A program made the translations under genes and the position numbers. A DNA stretch of 64,000 nucleotides from Streptosporangium canum (GTDB taxonomy: Bacteria; Actinomycetota; Actinomycetes; Streptosporangiales; Streptosporangiaceae), in contig NZ_FOQY01000036.1 of NCBI RefSeq assembly GCF_900113865.1, forward strand, positions 1-64,000, in the 5' to 3' direction. Below the pieces are notes generated by a model, which was not told the DNA's origin, did not search any database, and worked only from the letters and a program-made list of their open reading frames with translations. Positions within the stretch are counted from its first letter, which is position 1. Each line of letters begins with the position of its first letter. Positions 1 through 8,907 of the stretch are shown here, piece after piece.

Positions 1-2
1 AC

Positions 3-572
3 CTGCTCAAGGACGGCTCGCGGCTGGCCGGCCGGTCGGGGAAGCTGGCCCGCCTGGAGGAACTGGCCGAGGAGATCGTCGAGGAGGGCGACAAGGCCCT
101 GGTCTTCACCCAGTACACCGAGTTCGGCTCCCTCCTGCAGCCCTACCTGACCGCCCACCTGGACCGGCCGGTGCTGTGGCTGCACGGCGGACTGCCCAAG
201 AACCGGCGCGAGGAACTGGTCGAGCGCTTCCAGCACGACGACGAGCCGATGCTGTTGCTGCTGTCGCTGAAAGCGGCCGGCACCGGCCTCAACCTGACCG
301 CCGCCAACCACGTGATCCACGTGGACCGGTGGTGGAACCCGGCGGTGGAGAACCAGGCCACCGACCGGGCCTTCCGGATCGGCCAGAGCAGGAACGTCCA
401 GGTCCGCAAGTTCATCTGCGTGGACACCCTGGAAGAACGGATCGACGAGATGATCGAACGCAAGAAGGCACTCGCCGACAGCGTGGTCGGCGCCGGCGAG
501 GACTGGATCACGAACCTGTCCACCGAGCACCTGCGCGAGCTGTTCAGCCTCGGCCCGGAGGCCGTCTCGTGA
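3..572 (+). CDS. SNF2-family DEAD/H helicase, C-terminal part (cut by window start)
   Basis: The reading frame is open from base 3 and ends at TGA 570-572, so only about 189 C-terminal residues are present. They cover the second RecA-like lobe of a Swi2/SNF2 ATPase. Visible motifs are VFTQYTEF (motif IV region), LLLLSLKAAGTGLNLTAA (motif V) and ATDRAFRIGQ (motif VI, with the arginine finger). Proteins of this family use ATP to translocate on duplex DNA. In actinobacteria they are often encoded just before a SWIM zinc-finger protein, as here (55-base gap), which suggests a shared role in DNA repair or remodelling. The substrate cannot be read from the sequence. Confidence 0.95.
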   Translation: MLKDGSRLAGRSGKLARLEELAEEIVEEGDKALVFTQYTEFGSLLQPYLTAHLDRPVLWLHGGLPKNRREELVERFQHDDEPMLLLLSLKAAGTGLNLTAANHVIHVDRWWNPAVENQATDRAFRIGQSRNVQVRKFICVDTLEERIDEMIERKKALADSVVGAGEDWITNLSTEHLRELFSLGPEAVS

Positions 573-627
573 GCGGGCGGGGGGCGTTCCGCGCGCCTGC
601 CTCCGAGCCACCGGGCGAGGAGAGGGC

Positions 628-1467
628 ATGAGCGGCACCGGCTGGTTCGAGGCCGCCCGGCCGATCCGGGTCGAAGGCGGCATCCGGGTGCGCAGCAAGC
701 GGGGCTCGATCGGCGAGCAGTGGTGGTCGCGCCGGTTCATCGACATCCTTGAGCGCGTCTGCGACAGCGGAAGGCTCAGCCGGGGGCGTTCGTACGCGCG
801 ATCCGGCCAGGTCCTCGACCTGGAGCTCGCCCCCGGCCTGGTCAAGGCCCGGGTCCAGGGATCGAGGAGGACTCCTTACAAGGTCGGGGTCAAGATCACG
901 GCCTACGACGCGGAGCAGTGGCGGGCTCTCACCGGGGCGCTGGCCGCGCAGGCCCTCTACCGCGCGAAACTGCTCGCCGGGGAGATGCCGGCGGAGATCG
1001 AGGATGTCTTCCGCCGGTGCCGCCTTCCGCTCTTCCCCACCGAGCGCGACCTGGGCATGGACTGCTCGTGTCCTGACTGGGGCTTCCCCTGCAAGCACCT
1101 GTCGGCTGTGCTGTACGTGCTGGCCGAGGCGTTCGACGACGACCCGTTCCTGGTGCTGGCCTGGCGGGGCATGGCCAAGGACGTCCTGCTCGGCGCCCTC
1201 CGCGAGACAGGCGGCTCCGGCGGGGAGGAGCCGGCCCGGCCGGGGCTGTTCGACGTGACCGACGCGCCGTTCGCCGAACGGCTGGCGGACTTCTACGCGC
1301 CCGGCGTCTCCCCCGCCCGCCTGCGAGACCGTACGGCACTGCCCGTCACCCCGCCCGACCTGCTGTTGCGCACCCTCGACCCGCCGCCGGTCACGGCGAG
1401 GCGGACCCCGATCCTGGACCTCCTCCGGCCCGCCTACCAGGCACTCGCCGAGCACGACGACGCCTGA
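628..1467 (+). CDS. SWIM zinc-finger protein
   Basis: This 279-residue protein starts at ATG 628 behind a GAGGAGAGGG ribosome site. Its core is a SWIM zinc finger of the form CxCx(n)CxH, seen as CSCPDWGFPCKH at about residues 149-160. SWIM domains are thought to bind DNA or protein partners through one zinc ion. The surrounding residues are charged and show no enzymatic motif. It lies 55 bases after the SNF2 helicase gene in the same direction, a pairing common in actinobacteria, so a joint operon is likely. No membrane segment or signal peptide is seen. Confidence 0.92.
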   Translation: MSGTGWFEAARPIRVEGGIRVRSKRGSIGEQWWSRRFIDILERVCDSGRLSRGRSYARSGQVLDLELAPGLVKARVQGSRRTPYKVGVKITAYDAEQWRALTGALAAQALYRAKLLAGEMPAEIEDVFRRCRLPLFPTERDLGMDCSCPDWGFPCKHLSAVLYVLAEAFDDDPFLVLAWRGMAKDVLLGALRETGGSGGEEPARPGLFDVTDAPFAERLADFYAPGVSPARLRDRTALPVTPPDLLLRTLDPPPVTARRTPILDLLRPAYQALAEHDDA

Positions 1468-1580
1468 GCCGTCGCGCCGGCCGCTCAGAGCCGGGAGCGA
1501 CCCGTCACGAGCCTGTCCGGATGGTGCCGTGATCCGCCCCCACCCGGAAGCCCCGGGAACGCACCTTTTGGCAGGGTTGG

Positions 1581-2567
1581 ATGTACGGGGTGCGTTGTGT
1601 GATGGTACGTCTATTCCCTGTGACCCGAAGGCTTCATGAGCTGGACGCGCTCCGCGGCTTCGCGGTGTGCGGGATCATGCTGGTCAACACCTGGCAGCAC
1701 ACCCGCGAGCAGCTCGGCGACCCGGGCCGGAACGCGGTCGACTGGGCGATCGACAACCTCCTGCAGAGCAGGTTCTATCCGATCTTCTCGTTCCTGTTCG
1801 GCCTGAGCTTCGTCCTCTTCCTGCGGTCCGCGGCCGCGCGGACGGACCACCCCCGGGTGGTGCTGCTGCGCAGGCTCGCGGTGCTGGCGTGCTTCGGCCT
1901 GGTCCACCAGCTCGTGAACCCGGGTGAGGTGCTCCTGCCGTACGCGATCTTCGGGGCGCTGGTCCTGCTGCCCGCCTCCTTCCTCCCCCGGCCGGGGGTG
2001 CCGGTGCTGGGGCTGGCCGTCACCGCCTGGGCGGTGCACGAGGGGGGCGGGATGAAGCTCATCCCGGGACTGTTCCTGCTGGGCATGGCCGTGATGGAGT
2101 ATCCGCCGCCCGAGTGGCTGCTGCCCCCCTTCTTCGTGGTCACCGCCGCGCTCGCGGTGGGGCTCGGCTACCTGTGGATCCGCACCCTCGACGATTTCGG
2201 CCTCTTCTACCGGGGCACCTATCCGGCCGCCGGGCTGGCCGCCGCGGCGGCCTACTGCACCGGGCTGCTGCTGCTCCTGCGGTCCCGGCCACGCGGCGCG
2301 CTGCTGGCGGTCCTGGCCCCGCTCGGCCGGATGGCGCTGACGAACTACCTGGCCAGCACCGCGGTCATCCTGCTCGCGCTGCCGCTGCTCACCGCGGACC
2401 CGACCCGGATCACCGGGGTGCTGCTGGCCACCGGCGTGCTGGCGCTCCAGGTCGTCCTCAGCCGGATGTGGCTGGCCAGGTTCAGGTACGGCCCGCTGGA
2501 ATGGGTGTGGCGCCGCCTGACATGGATGGAGCCGGTGCCGAACCGCCGGATAGGGTCGAACGCGTGA
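1581..2567 (+). CDS. DUF418 integral membrane protein
   Basis: This polytopic membrane protein has the hallmarks of the DUF418 family. An N-terminal ELDALRGFAVCGIMLVN motif is followed by roughly eight hydrophobic helices, and the C-terminus carries FRYGPLEWVWRRL, the family signature. DUF418 proteins resemble acyltransferase-3-type membrane proteins, but their activity is unknown. The start is uncertain: ATG 1581 gives 328 residues behind GCAGGG, while GTG 1620 would begin 13 residues later, nearer the conserved motif. The stop codon overlaps the GTG start of the next gene (GTGA at 2564-2567), so the two are translationally coupled. Confidence 0.9.
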   Translation: MYGVRCVMVRLFPVTRRLHELDALRGFAVCGIMLVNTWQHTREQLGDPGRNAVDWAIDNLLQSRFYPIFSFLFGLSFVLFLRSAAARTDHPRVVLLRRLAVLACFGLVHQLVNPGEVLLPYAIFGALVLLPASFLPRPGVPVLGLAVTAWAVHEGGGMKLIPGLFLLGMAVMEYPPPEWLLPPFFVVTAALAVGLGYLWIRTLDDFGLFYRGTYPAAGLAAAAAYCTGLLLLLRSRPRGALLAVLAPLGRMALTNYLASTAVILLALPLLTADPTRITGVLLATGVLALQVVLSRMWLARFRYGPLEWVWRRLTWMEPVPNRRIGSNA

Positions 2568-3358
2568 CACGCATCGCCCTGTGCCAGATACCGGTCTCCG
2601 AGGAGCCCGCCGCCAACCTGCGCAGTGCCCGGCAGGCGCTGGAGCGGGCCGCCGCCGACGGCGCCGACCTGGCGATCTTCCCCGAGGCCACGCTCACCCG
2701 GTACGGCAGGCGGATCACCGACCTGGCCGAGCCGCTGGACGGTCCCTTCGTCACCGGCCTGGCCGAATCCGCCAAGGCCCACGGCCTGGCCGTGATCGCC
2801 GGAGTGTTCGAGCCGGGAGAGGACCGGGTCCACAACACCGCGGTGGCCATCGGCCCCGGAGGCGGGATCGAGGCCGCCTACCGGAAGATCCACCTGTTCG
2901 ACTCCTTCGGCGCCCGCGAGTCCGAGCTGGTCGCGCCGGGCGGCGCCCCGGTCGTGGTGGAGCTGGCCGGGCTCCGGATCGGCCTGGTCACCTGCTACGA
3001 CATCCGGTTCCCGGAGCTGACCCGGGCCCTGGTCGACCAGGGGGCCGACCTGTTCGCGGTGATCGCCGCGTGGGGATCGGGCCCGATGAAGGAGGAGCAC
3101 TGGGTCACCCTGGTCCGGGCCCGCGCGATCGAGAACACCACCTGGGTGGCCGCGGTGGGCCAGGCGCCGAACCCGGAGGCCCGCGACGGCTTCGGGATCG
3201 GCCGGAGCATGCTGGTCGATCCGATGGGCGTGGTCCGCTCCGACCTGGGTCCCGCGCCCGCCGTGCGGACCTGCGAGCTGGACCCGCAGATCACGATTGC
3301 CACCCGGAATGCCCTACCGTGCCTGGAACACCGGCGACTGCCTCTCGGCAGATCGTAA
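2564..3358 (+). CDS. Carbon-nitrogen hydrolase (nitrilase/omega-amidase superfamily)
   Basis: This cytosolic amidase-type enzyme of 264 residues starts at GTG 2564, overlapping the upstream stop. The catalytic triad of the superfamily is intact: Glu41 in IFPE, Lys108 in YRKIHLFD and Cys144 in VTCYDIRFPE. Length and motifs fit the omega-amidase/deaminated-glutathione amidase branch (Nit1/Nit2-like), which hydrolyses short carboxamides of dicarboxylic acids. The exact substrate is not readable. It is coupled to the DUF418 gene and is followed after 9 bases by a small unknown protein. Confidence 0.93.
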   Translation: MTRIALCQIPVSEEPAANLRSARQALERAAADGADLAIFPEATLTRYGRRITDLAEPLDGPFVTGLAESAKAHGLAVIAGVFEPGEDRVHNTAVAIGPGGGIEAAYRKIHLFDSFGARESELVAPGGAPVVVELAGLRIGLVTCYDIRFPELTRALVDQGADLFAVIAAWGSGPMKEEHWVTLVRARAIENTTWVAAVGQAPNPEARDGFGIGRSMLVDPMGVVRSDLGPAPAVRTCELDPQITIATRNALPCLEHRRLPLGRS

Positions 3359-3367
3359 AATGCGACC

Positions 3368-3829
3368 GTGAGTGAGCCACCTGGGCGTAGAACGCAGATG
3401 CAGAAGGTCATTCCGCCCCGGCTGCTCGTGCCCTATCTGGCCGGCAGGCGGACGGTGATCTCCGGATATGTCTACCGAGTGCAGGACTGTGCCCGGCTGA
3501 CGACCCCCGCCGAGCTCTTCGCCGGGCTCGACCTGGGCTTCGACGGCTCGGAGCTGACGAGCACGGTCCCGGAGATCTATCTCATGCGCTGGTTCGCCCG
3601 CGACATGGACAGCTACGTCGTGCCGTACGGCCCGCACATGGGCGGCGACTGGAACGATTCACCGCCGTTCGCCGGGAACGGCTTCACGACCTCGCGCGAG
3701 CACGTCGTACCGCAGTTCCACACCACGCCGATGCCGATCCCGGCGGGAGCGGAGATCATCCACGTGACCGCCGACGAGGAGCGCCTCTTCGGCCTCTACG
3801 ACGGACTGAGCTGGAGGCCGGCCTCATGA
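3368..3829 (+). CDS. Unknown protein, first of a coupled pair
   Basis: I do not recognise this 153-residue protein. It starts at GTG 3368; ATG 3398 (10 residues in) is an alternative. The first 20 residues are basic. The body is mixed alpha/beta, with a Gly/Tyr/Asp-rich stretch (VVPYGPHMGGDWND) and a final VTADEERLFGLYDG segment. No signal peptide, membrane helix or catalytic motif is obvious. Its stop overlaps the ATG of the next gene (ATGA at 3826-3829), so the two are made together. The layout of two small, unrelated, tightly coupled acidic proteins is compatible with an effector/immunity pair, but that is only inference. Confidence 0.75.
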   Translation: MSEPPGRRTQMQKVIPPRLLVPYLAGRRTVISGYVYRVQDCARLTTPAELFAGLDLGFDGSELTSTVPEIYLMRWFARDMDSYVVPYGPHMGGDWNDSPPFAGNGFTTSREHVVPQFHTTPMPIPAGAEIIHVTADEERLFGLYDGLSWRPAS

Positions 3830-4257
3830 GCCCCGAGATCGAGCCGGTGGCCTCCGGCTTCGTCGCCCACTACGCCGAGCGGACCTACGCGGCCGCGCTC
3901 GGTCCCGGCGGCGACGAGGTCGTGCTGTTCAACGAGGAGGCCCAGGAGGGCTTCGAGGCCGCCTCCGGCTACTGGCGGACGGTGGTCGCCCGCGAGGAGC
4001 TCGACTGGCTGGTGCTGGTCCGCACGGTCGGCGCGTTCGGCGGCGAGCCGTGCCTCATCCTCGACGTCTCGGAGGAGAACGGCGAGGAGAGCCTGCACAT
4101 CGCCTACACCGGGCACAGCGGCATGAAAGCCGAGGCGCTGGGCTACTGGATGGTCGACCACGGCGCCTACGAGGTCGTCGTCCCCCGTGACGAGGTCTTC
4201 TCCCTCCGGATCGAGCGCCTGCCGATCCCCATGGACCCCTCGCGGTCGGAGCCCTAG
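3826..4257 (+). CDS. Unknown acidic protein, second of a coupled pair
   Basis: This 143-residue, strongly acidic soluble protein starts at the ATG overlapping the previous stop. It is rich in Glu/Asp (GGDEVVLFNEEAQEGFEA near residue 30 and ILDVSEENGEE near residue 80) and in aromatic residues. This composition is often seen in immunity or anti-activity proteins, but no known family was recognised. It has no signal peptide or transmembrane helix. The gene ends 56 bases before the sigma-factor start, so it may be the last gene of the unit beginning with DUF418. Confidence 0.75.
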   Translation: MSPEIEPVASGFVAHYAERTYAAALGPGGDEVVLFNEEAQEGFEAASGYWRTVVAREELDWLVLVRTVGAFGGEPCLILDVSEENGEESLHIAYTGHSGMKAEALGYWMVDHGAYEVVVPRDEVFSLRIERLPIPMDPSRSEP

Positions 4258-4313
4258 GGCGGGTGAACCGGCGGGACCTGTCAACCGGCGGGCCCCGCAG
4301 GTGTCTCGACAGT

Positions 4314-4814
4314 GTGATCGACCTTTCCGTCTCCACACCTCCCTCGTTCGCCGAGCTGTTCGCGGCGCACCATCTGTCGATGGTGCGGCTGGCCGGACTG
4401 CTCGGCGCCGACGACCCGGAGGACATAGCCCAGGAGGCGTTCGCCCGCCTCCACACACGGTGGTCGCGGCTGCGCGACGGCGGGGCGGCCCTCGCCTACG
4501 TGCGGTCCACCGTGTGCAACCTGACCCGTAACCGGCTGCGCCATCTGCGGCTGGTACGGCTGCGCCCGCTCGCCCCACCACCGGCCGCGCACAGCAGCGA
4601 GCACGTGGTCATCGTCGCCGAGAAGCACCGGGAGCTGCTGTCCGCCGTCGACCGCCTCCCACGCCGCCAGCGTGAGGCCCTCATCCTGCGCTACTGGCTG
4701 GACCTGTCCGAACGGGAGATCGCCGACGCGATGGGCGTCTCCCCCGGCTCCGTCAAGACACACACGAGCCGGGGCCTGTCCGCCCTCGGCAGGGCCCTCC
4801 GGGAGGAATCATGA
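4314..4814 (+). CDS. RNA polymerase sigma factor, SigE-type ECF family
   Basis: This ECF sigma factor has about 166 residues. Region 2 spans residues 12-75 (FAELFAAHHLSMVRLAGLL and DPEDIAQEAFARLHTRW). Region 4 carries the helix-turn-helix LSEREIADAMGVSPGSVKTH followed by TSRGLSALGRAL. The pattern and length match the SigE-like family widespread in Streptomyces and Streptosporangiales. GTG 4314 is taken as the start because it places region 2 at the usual distance; GTG 4263 would add 17 non-conserved residues. The stop overlaps the ATG of the next gene, whose product is probably its membrane partner. Confidence 0.93.
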   Translation: MIDLSVSTPPSFAELFAAHHLSMVRLAGLLGADDPEDIAQEAFARLHTRWSRLRDGGAALAYVRSTVCNLTRNRLRHLRLVRLRPLAPPPAAHSSEHVVIVAEKHRELLSAVDRLPRRQREALILRYWLDLSEREIADAMGVSPGSVKTHTSRGLSALGRALREES

Positions 4815-6052
4815 GCGATCTCGAAGAGCGCCTGCGCGCCGCGCTCGACGCCCGCGCCGGCACGTACACCGCGGCTGCCGACGCCTGGCTGGGCGTGCGG
4901 CGCCGTACGCGCGGCAGGAGGCTGCGCCGCTGGGCCGCGGTCCCCGTCATGGCCGCGGTGGCCGCGGCGGCCTGGTTCGCCGCCGGCCTGCCGGCGGGAG
5001 ACGGAGGTGACACGACCGCGGCGTCCGTGAGCGCTGCCGGGCAGTCGTTCGAGAAGGAGCTGCGGGACTATCCACCCATCGGAGAGGTGCTCGCGATCCC
5101 GCATCCGGACTACCCCGACGTCCCGATCCGTGCCTGGTACAGCCGCGGGAAAGAAGCCGGCCCGCTGCGCTTCTGCGGGGCGCGGCAGGTCACGGACGCG
5201 GGCGGCACCGTTTCCGTCTGCAAACCCGTCGAGCACTGGGACGGGGAGGAGGCCGGGAGGATCGGCGGCACGACCGGCAGCGTCCCCTTTCCCGCCGAGA
5301 TCGTCGTCTTCGGCGCGGCCAAGGAGTCCGTCCACGCGGTCAAGGCGACCGTCGGCGGTGACCGGAGCTTCCCCGGCACCGTGATCCGCGGCCGGGGCAT
5401 GCCGTTGCCCGTCTGGGCCGTCCGGTTCCCCGGCGACTCCCTCGGCACTCCTCCCGCCGTCAGCTATGTCTTCGCCGACGAGCGCGGGAAGCCGCTCCAG
5501 CGGCTGGACGACGTCATCACACCGGCCTGTCACAAGGACCGCGCTCCCGCCGGTGCGGGTGTCCCCCTGCCTGGCGGGATCAGCGCCCACCTCCACGCCG
5601 CCAACTGCCTGGTGTTCTGGCGCGACGGCATGCAGGCGGGGCTGGTCGGCGGCGACTCCCGCGCGACCTTGGGCGCCGGCTTGGAGCAGATGAAGGCCCC
5701 GGTCACCGTCTGGGTCGGTCCCGGGCAGGCGGTGGACAGCCTCTGGTACGGCTACACCGGCGCGGGGACGGCCCGGGTCGAGCTGCGGCTCCGCGGCGGC
5801 GAGCGGGTGTCCGCCGACACGATCGGCGCGTTCCCGGAGCAGGGCATCCGCCTGTTCGGGGGGGAACTTCCCGCCGGAGCCGACCCGAACCGGGACGGCG
5901 CCGTATATGTCGGCTTCGACGCGGCCGGCGACGAGCTCTGGCGGCATGAGGTGCCCCAGCGGAGACCCAGAGGAGCCCGCACACCCGCGCCCGGAGACTC
6001 CGGCCAGAACGGCCATGGTGGTCTTCGGGTCCCGCTCACCGGGACCCGATAG
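4811..6052 (+). CDS. Single-pass membrane protein, probable partner of the sigma factor
   Basis: This 413-residue protein is translationally coupled to the ECF sigma gene (ATGA overlap). Residues 1-40 are a short cytosolic part ending in Arg-rich RRRTRGRRLRR. Residues 41-60 form one transmembrane helix, and about 350 residues follow outside the membrane, with four or more cysteines and no enzymatic motif seen. Genes of this layout commonly follow SigE-type factors in actinobacteria and are annotated as hypothetical or anti-sigma-like. The cytosolic part is too short to show a ZAS zinc motif, so anti-sigma activity is inference from position only. Confidence 0.85.
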   Translation: MSDLEERLRAALDARAGTYTAAADAWLGVRRRTRGRRLRRWAAVPVMAAVAAAAWFAAGLPAGDGGDTTAASVSAAGQSFEKELRDYPPIGEVLAIPHPDYPDVPIRAWYSRGKEAGPLRFCGARQVTDAGGTVSVCKPVEHWDGEEAGRIGGTTGSVPFPAEIVVFGAAKESVHAVKATVGGDRSFPGTVIRGRGMPLPVWAVRFPGDSLGTPPAVSYVFADERGKPLQRLDDVITPACHKDRAPAGAGVPLPGGISAHLHAANCLVFWRDGMQAGLVGGDSRATLGAGLEQMKAPVTVWVGPGQAVDSLWYGYTGAGTARVELRLRGGERVSADTIGAFPEQGIRLFGGELPAGADPNRDGAVYVGFDAAGDELWRHEVPQRRPRGARTPAPGDSGQNGHGGLRVPLTGTR

Positions 6053-6123
6053 CGGACGATCGGCCGATCAGCCCCTGGCCGCCGTCGCCGTCGGCACCGT
6101 GGGGTTCGCCTCGGCGTGTCCTG

Positions 6124-6164
6124 CCATCCGGACCCGGGCGGCAGACCCCCGCACCGCCGGATGG
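6124..6164. terminator. Stem-loop between convergent genes
   Basis: CCATCCGG (6124-6131) and CCGGATGG (6157-6164) form a perfect 8-bp inverted repeat around a 25-base GC-rich loop. It lies in the 163-base gap between the end of the sigma-partner gene (+) and the end of the carboxyltransferase gene (-). It could serve as a bidirectional terminator; there is no U-tract on either side, as is usual in this group. Confidence 0.5.
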
Positions 6165-6215
6165 AGAAGGCACGACAGGCAGCCGGGAGCCGACGCGATC
6201 CTCGCCGGCCACCCC

Positions 6216-7709
6216 CTAGACGCCGAGCCGCCGGTAGCGGGCCAGGCGGGTGGTGAGGCGGTCCGCGGGGGCCCGCCTCAGCAGGCCGGCGATCTCGTAT
6301 TCGAGGGCGCCGGCCACCCGGCGGCAGAAGGCCTCCGGCTCGTAGGCGGCGTCGGGCAGCTCCGGGATGATCCGGTCCACGATGCCGTCGCGCCGCAGGT
6401 CGGTGGATTTCACGCCCTGCGCGGCGGCGATCTCCGGGGCGAAGTCCACGCTCCGGTACAGCAGCGCCGAGGACCCCTCCGGGGGCAGCGGGGACAGCCA
6501 GGCGTGCTGGGCGCAGAGCACCCGGTCAGCCGGGAGCAGCGCCAGGGCCGCGCCGCCGGCCCCCTCGCCGAGCAGCAGGCAGACGGTCGGGGCGTCGAGC
6601 ACCACCAGGTCGGCCAGGGAGCGGGCGATCTCCGCGGCCAGTCCGCCCTCCTCGGCCGCCTTGGACAGCGCGGCCCCGGCGGTGTCGACCACGGTGACCA
6701 GCGGCAGGCCCAGCTCGGAGGCCAGGCGCATGCCCCGCCGCGCGACCCGGAGCCCGGCCGGGCCCAGCGGGGTCACGACGCGCCGGCGACTGCGGTCCTG
6801 GCCGAGCACGACGGCGGGGGCCGCGCCGAAGCGGGCCAGGGCGAGGAGCATGCCGGGGTCGTTCTCGCCCTCGCCGGTGCCGTTGAGCGGGGTGACGTCG
6901 GAGGCGCCGAGCTTGAGCAGCGCCCGCACGCCGGGGCGGTCGTCCCGGCGTGAGCGGCTGATCGCGTCCCACGCCTCGATCGGCTGGACGCGCTCGTCCG
7001 GCTCGGGCCCGCTCTCCAGCCCCTCGCGCGGAGCGCACAGGACGGCGAGCGCCCGGATCGCGATGCGCCGCGCGTCCTCGGCGGAGACGACCGCGTCGAC
7101 CAGGCCGTGGGCGAAGAGGTTCTCGGAGACCTGCACGCCCTCCGGGAAGGGGTAGCCGTGCAGCGACTCGAACACCCTCGGCCCGAGGAATCCGATCAGC
7201 GCGCCCGGCTCGGCGGCGGTGACATGCCCCAGCGAACCCCAGGAGGCGAAGACCCCGCCGGTGGTGGGGTGGCGGAGATAGACGACGTACGGCAGGCCGG
7301 CTGCGCGGTGCGCGACCACCGCGGCGGTGATCTTCACCATCTGGGCGAAGGCCAGCGCGCCCTCCTGCATCCGGGTGCCCCCGGAGGCCGGGGCGGCCAG
7401 CAGCGGGAGCCCCTCGGCCGTGGCCCGCTCGATCGCGGCGGTCAGCCGCTCGGCGGCGGCCACCCCGATCGACCCGGCCATGAAGGAGAACTCGCAGACG
7501 ACGACCGCGACCCGGCGCCCGCCGAGCAGGCCCTCCCCGGAGATCACCGACTCGTCGTATCCGGTCCTGGCCCGGGCCCTGGCCAGCTCCTCGGCGTAGT
7601 CCGACCCCGGCGCGGCCGGATCGGCGGGCGTCTCGTCCCACGACCGCCACGTCCCCGGATCGAGAACAGCGCCGATCAGCGTGCGGGCGTCGGGCCGGGT
7701 GAGGCTCAT
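6216..7709 (-). CDS. Single-chain acyl-CoA carboxyltransferase (AccD-AccA fusion type)
   Basis: This roughly 497-residue carboxyltransferase moves CO2 from carboxybiotin to an acyl-CoA. The N-terminal half is AccD-like (CEFSFMAGSIG, PASGGTRMQEG) and lacks the zinc-ribbon of E. coli AccD. The C-terminal half is AccA-like (TPLGPAGLRVARRGMRLA, VVDTAGAALSKAAEEGG, LLGEGAGGAALALLPADRV). Such one-piece proteins occur in actinobacteria alongside AccA3-type biotin carriers; none is in this window. ATG 7709 gives the usual family N-terminus (SLTRPDARTLIGAVLDPG). GTG 7760, just before the upstream stop, is an alternative. The CoA-transferase gene lies immediately upstream in the same operon. Confidence 0.9.
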   Translation of the reverse strand: MSLTRPDARTLIGAVLDPGTWRSWDETPADPAAPGSDYAEELARARARTGYDESVISGEGLLGGRRVAVVVCEFSFMAGSIGVAAAERLTAAIERATAEGLPLLAAPASGGTRMQEGALAFAQMVKITAAVVAHRAAGLPYVVYLRHPTTGGVFASWGSLGHVTAAEPGALIGFLGPRVFESLHGYPFPEGVQVSENLFAHGLVDAVVSAEDARRIAIRALAVLCAPREGLESGPEPDERVQPIEAWDAISRSRRDDRPGVRALLKLGASDVTPLNGTGEGENDPGMLLALARFGAAPAVVLGQDRSRRRVVTPLGPAGLRVARRGMRLASELGLPLVTVVDTAGAALSKAAEEGGLAAEIARSLADLVVLDAPTVCLLLGEGAGGAALALLPADRVLCAQHAWLSPLPPEGSSALLYRSVDFAPEIAAAQGVKSTDLRRDGIVDRIIPELPDAAYEPEAFCRRVAGALEYEIAGLLRRAPADRLTTRLARYRRLGV

Positions 7710-7749
7710 CCCCTGCCCCCGCGCGGCGGGATCCGCGTGGGACGCGCTC

Positions 7750-8907
7750 TCATCGTTCACGTTCCTCCAGCCACGCCAGGATCTCGTCGTTGTGCTGGCC
7801 CAGGGTGGGCGGGGCGCCGTGGCGGACGGGGGGCTCACCGTCGAAGCGGAGCGGCGGGCCGGGCAGCTCGATGGTGCCGAGCACGGAGTGGTCCACCTCG
7901 ACGAGCAACCCCTGGGAGCGGGTCTGCTCCCAGGCGTAGACCTCGTCGATGGACCGGATCGCCCCGGCGGGCACGCCGATCTCGCCGAGCGCCGCCAGCC
8001 AGTGGGCCCGGTCGTGCTTGGCGAGCGCCTGCTCCATGTCGGCGATCAGCTCGTCCCGGTGCGCGAACCTCTCCCGGTTCGTCGCGTATCTCGGGATCCC
8101 GGGGTCGATGTCGAGCAGGGCGGCCACCTTCCGCCACTGCGCGTCGTTCGCCGCCGCAATCTGGATCATGCCGTCGGCGCAGTGGAACGCGCCGTAGGGG
8201 GCGATGGAGGCGTGGTGGTTGCCGTTGGCCCTGGGCACCTGGCCGCCGACCGTCCAGGCCGTGCCGTGATAGGAGTGCACGCCGGTCACGGCGGCCAGCA
8301 GCGAGGTCCGCACGACCTTGCCCCGGCCGGTCCGCTCGCGCTCGTAGAGGGCGGCGACCACGCCGTAGGCGCCGTGGATGCCGCCGAGCAGGTCGGCGAT
8401 CGAGGCCCCCACCCGGTAGGGCTCGTCGGCGGACGGCCCGGTGAGGCTCATCAGCCCGGCCTCGCCCTGGGCGATCTGGTCGTAGCCTGGCCGCCCTCCC
8501 TCAGGACCGTCGTGGCCGAACCCGGTGATCGACAGGACGACCAGGCGCGGGTTGAGCTCGTGCAGCCACTCGACGGGGAAGCCCAGCCGGTCGAGGACCC
8601 CGGCGCGGAAGTTCTCGATCAGCACGTCGCTCTGCCGCACCAGGCGCTCGATCAGGGCCTTGCCCTCGGCGGACTTGAGGTCCACGGTGATCGACTGCTT
8701 GTTGCGGTTGGCGGCGAGGAAGTAGGTGGAGATGTCGCCGTCGGGGCCGACGAACGGCGGCCCCCAGCCCCGGGAGTCGTCGCCCCCGCCGGGATGCTCC
8801 ACCTTGATCACGCGGGCGCCCAGGTCGCCGAGCATCTGTGCGGCGTGCGGTCCCGCCAGCGCGCGAGAGAGGTCGAGAACGACGATGTCGCCGAGTGCTC
8901 CGGGCAT
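7750..8907 (-). CDS. CaiB/BaiF family III CoA-transferase
   Basis: This 385-residue class III CoA-transferase swaps CoA between carboxylic acids by a ping-pong mechanism through an aspartyl-CoA thioester. Family landmarks are VVLDLSRALAGPHAAQMLGD at the N-terminus, VIKVEHPGGGDDSR, NRNKQSITVDLK, ENFRAGVLDRLG, and the catalytic Asp in ASIADLLGG. ATG 8907 is preferred over TTG 8913 because AGGAGG ends seven bases before it. It lies upstream of the carboxyltransferase gene in one operon, suggesting activation of an acid to its CoA ester before carboxylation or further breakdown. The substrate is unknown. Confidence 0.93.
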   Translation of the reverse strand: MPGALGDIVVLDLSRALAGPHAAQMLGDLGARVIKVEHPGGGDDSRGWGPPFVGPDGDISTYFLAANRNKQSITVDLKSAEGKALIERLVRQSDVLIENFRAGVLDRLGFPVEWLHELNPRLVVLSITGFGHDGPEGGRPGYDQIAQGEAGLMSLTGPSADEPYRVGASIADLLGGIHGAYGVVAALYERERTGRGKVVRTSLLAAVTGVHSYHGTAWTVGGQVPRANGNHHASIAPYGAFHCADGMIQIAAANDAQWRKVAALLDIDPGIPRYATNRERFAHRDELIADMEQALAKHDRAHWLAALGEIGVPAGAIRSIDEVYAWEQTRSQGLLVEVDHSVLGTIELPGPPLRFDGEPPVRHGAPPTLGQHNDEILAWLEERER

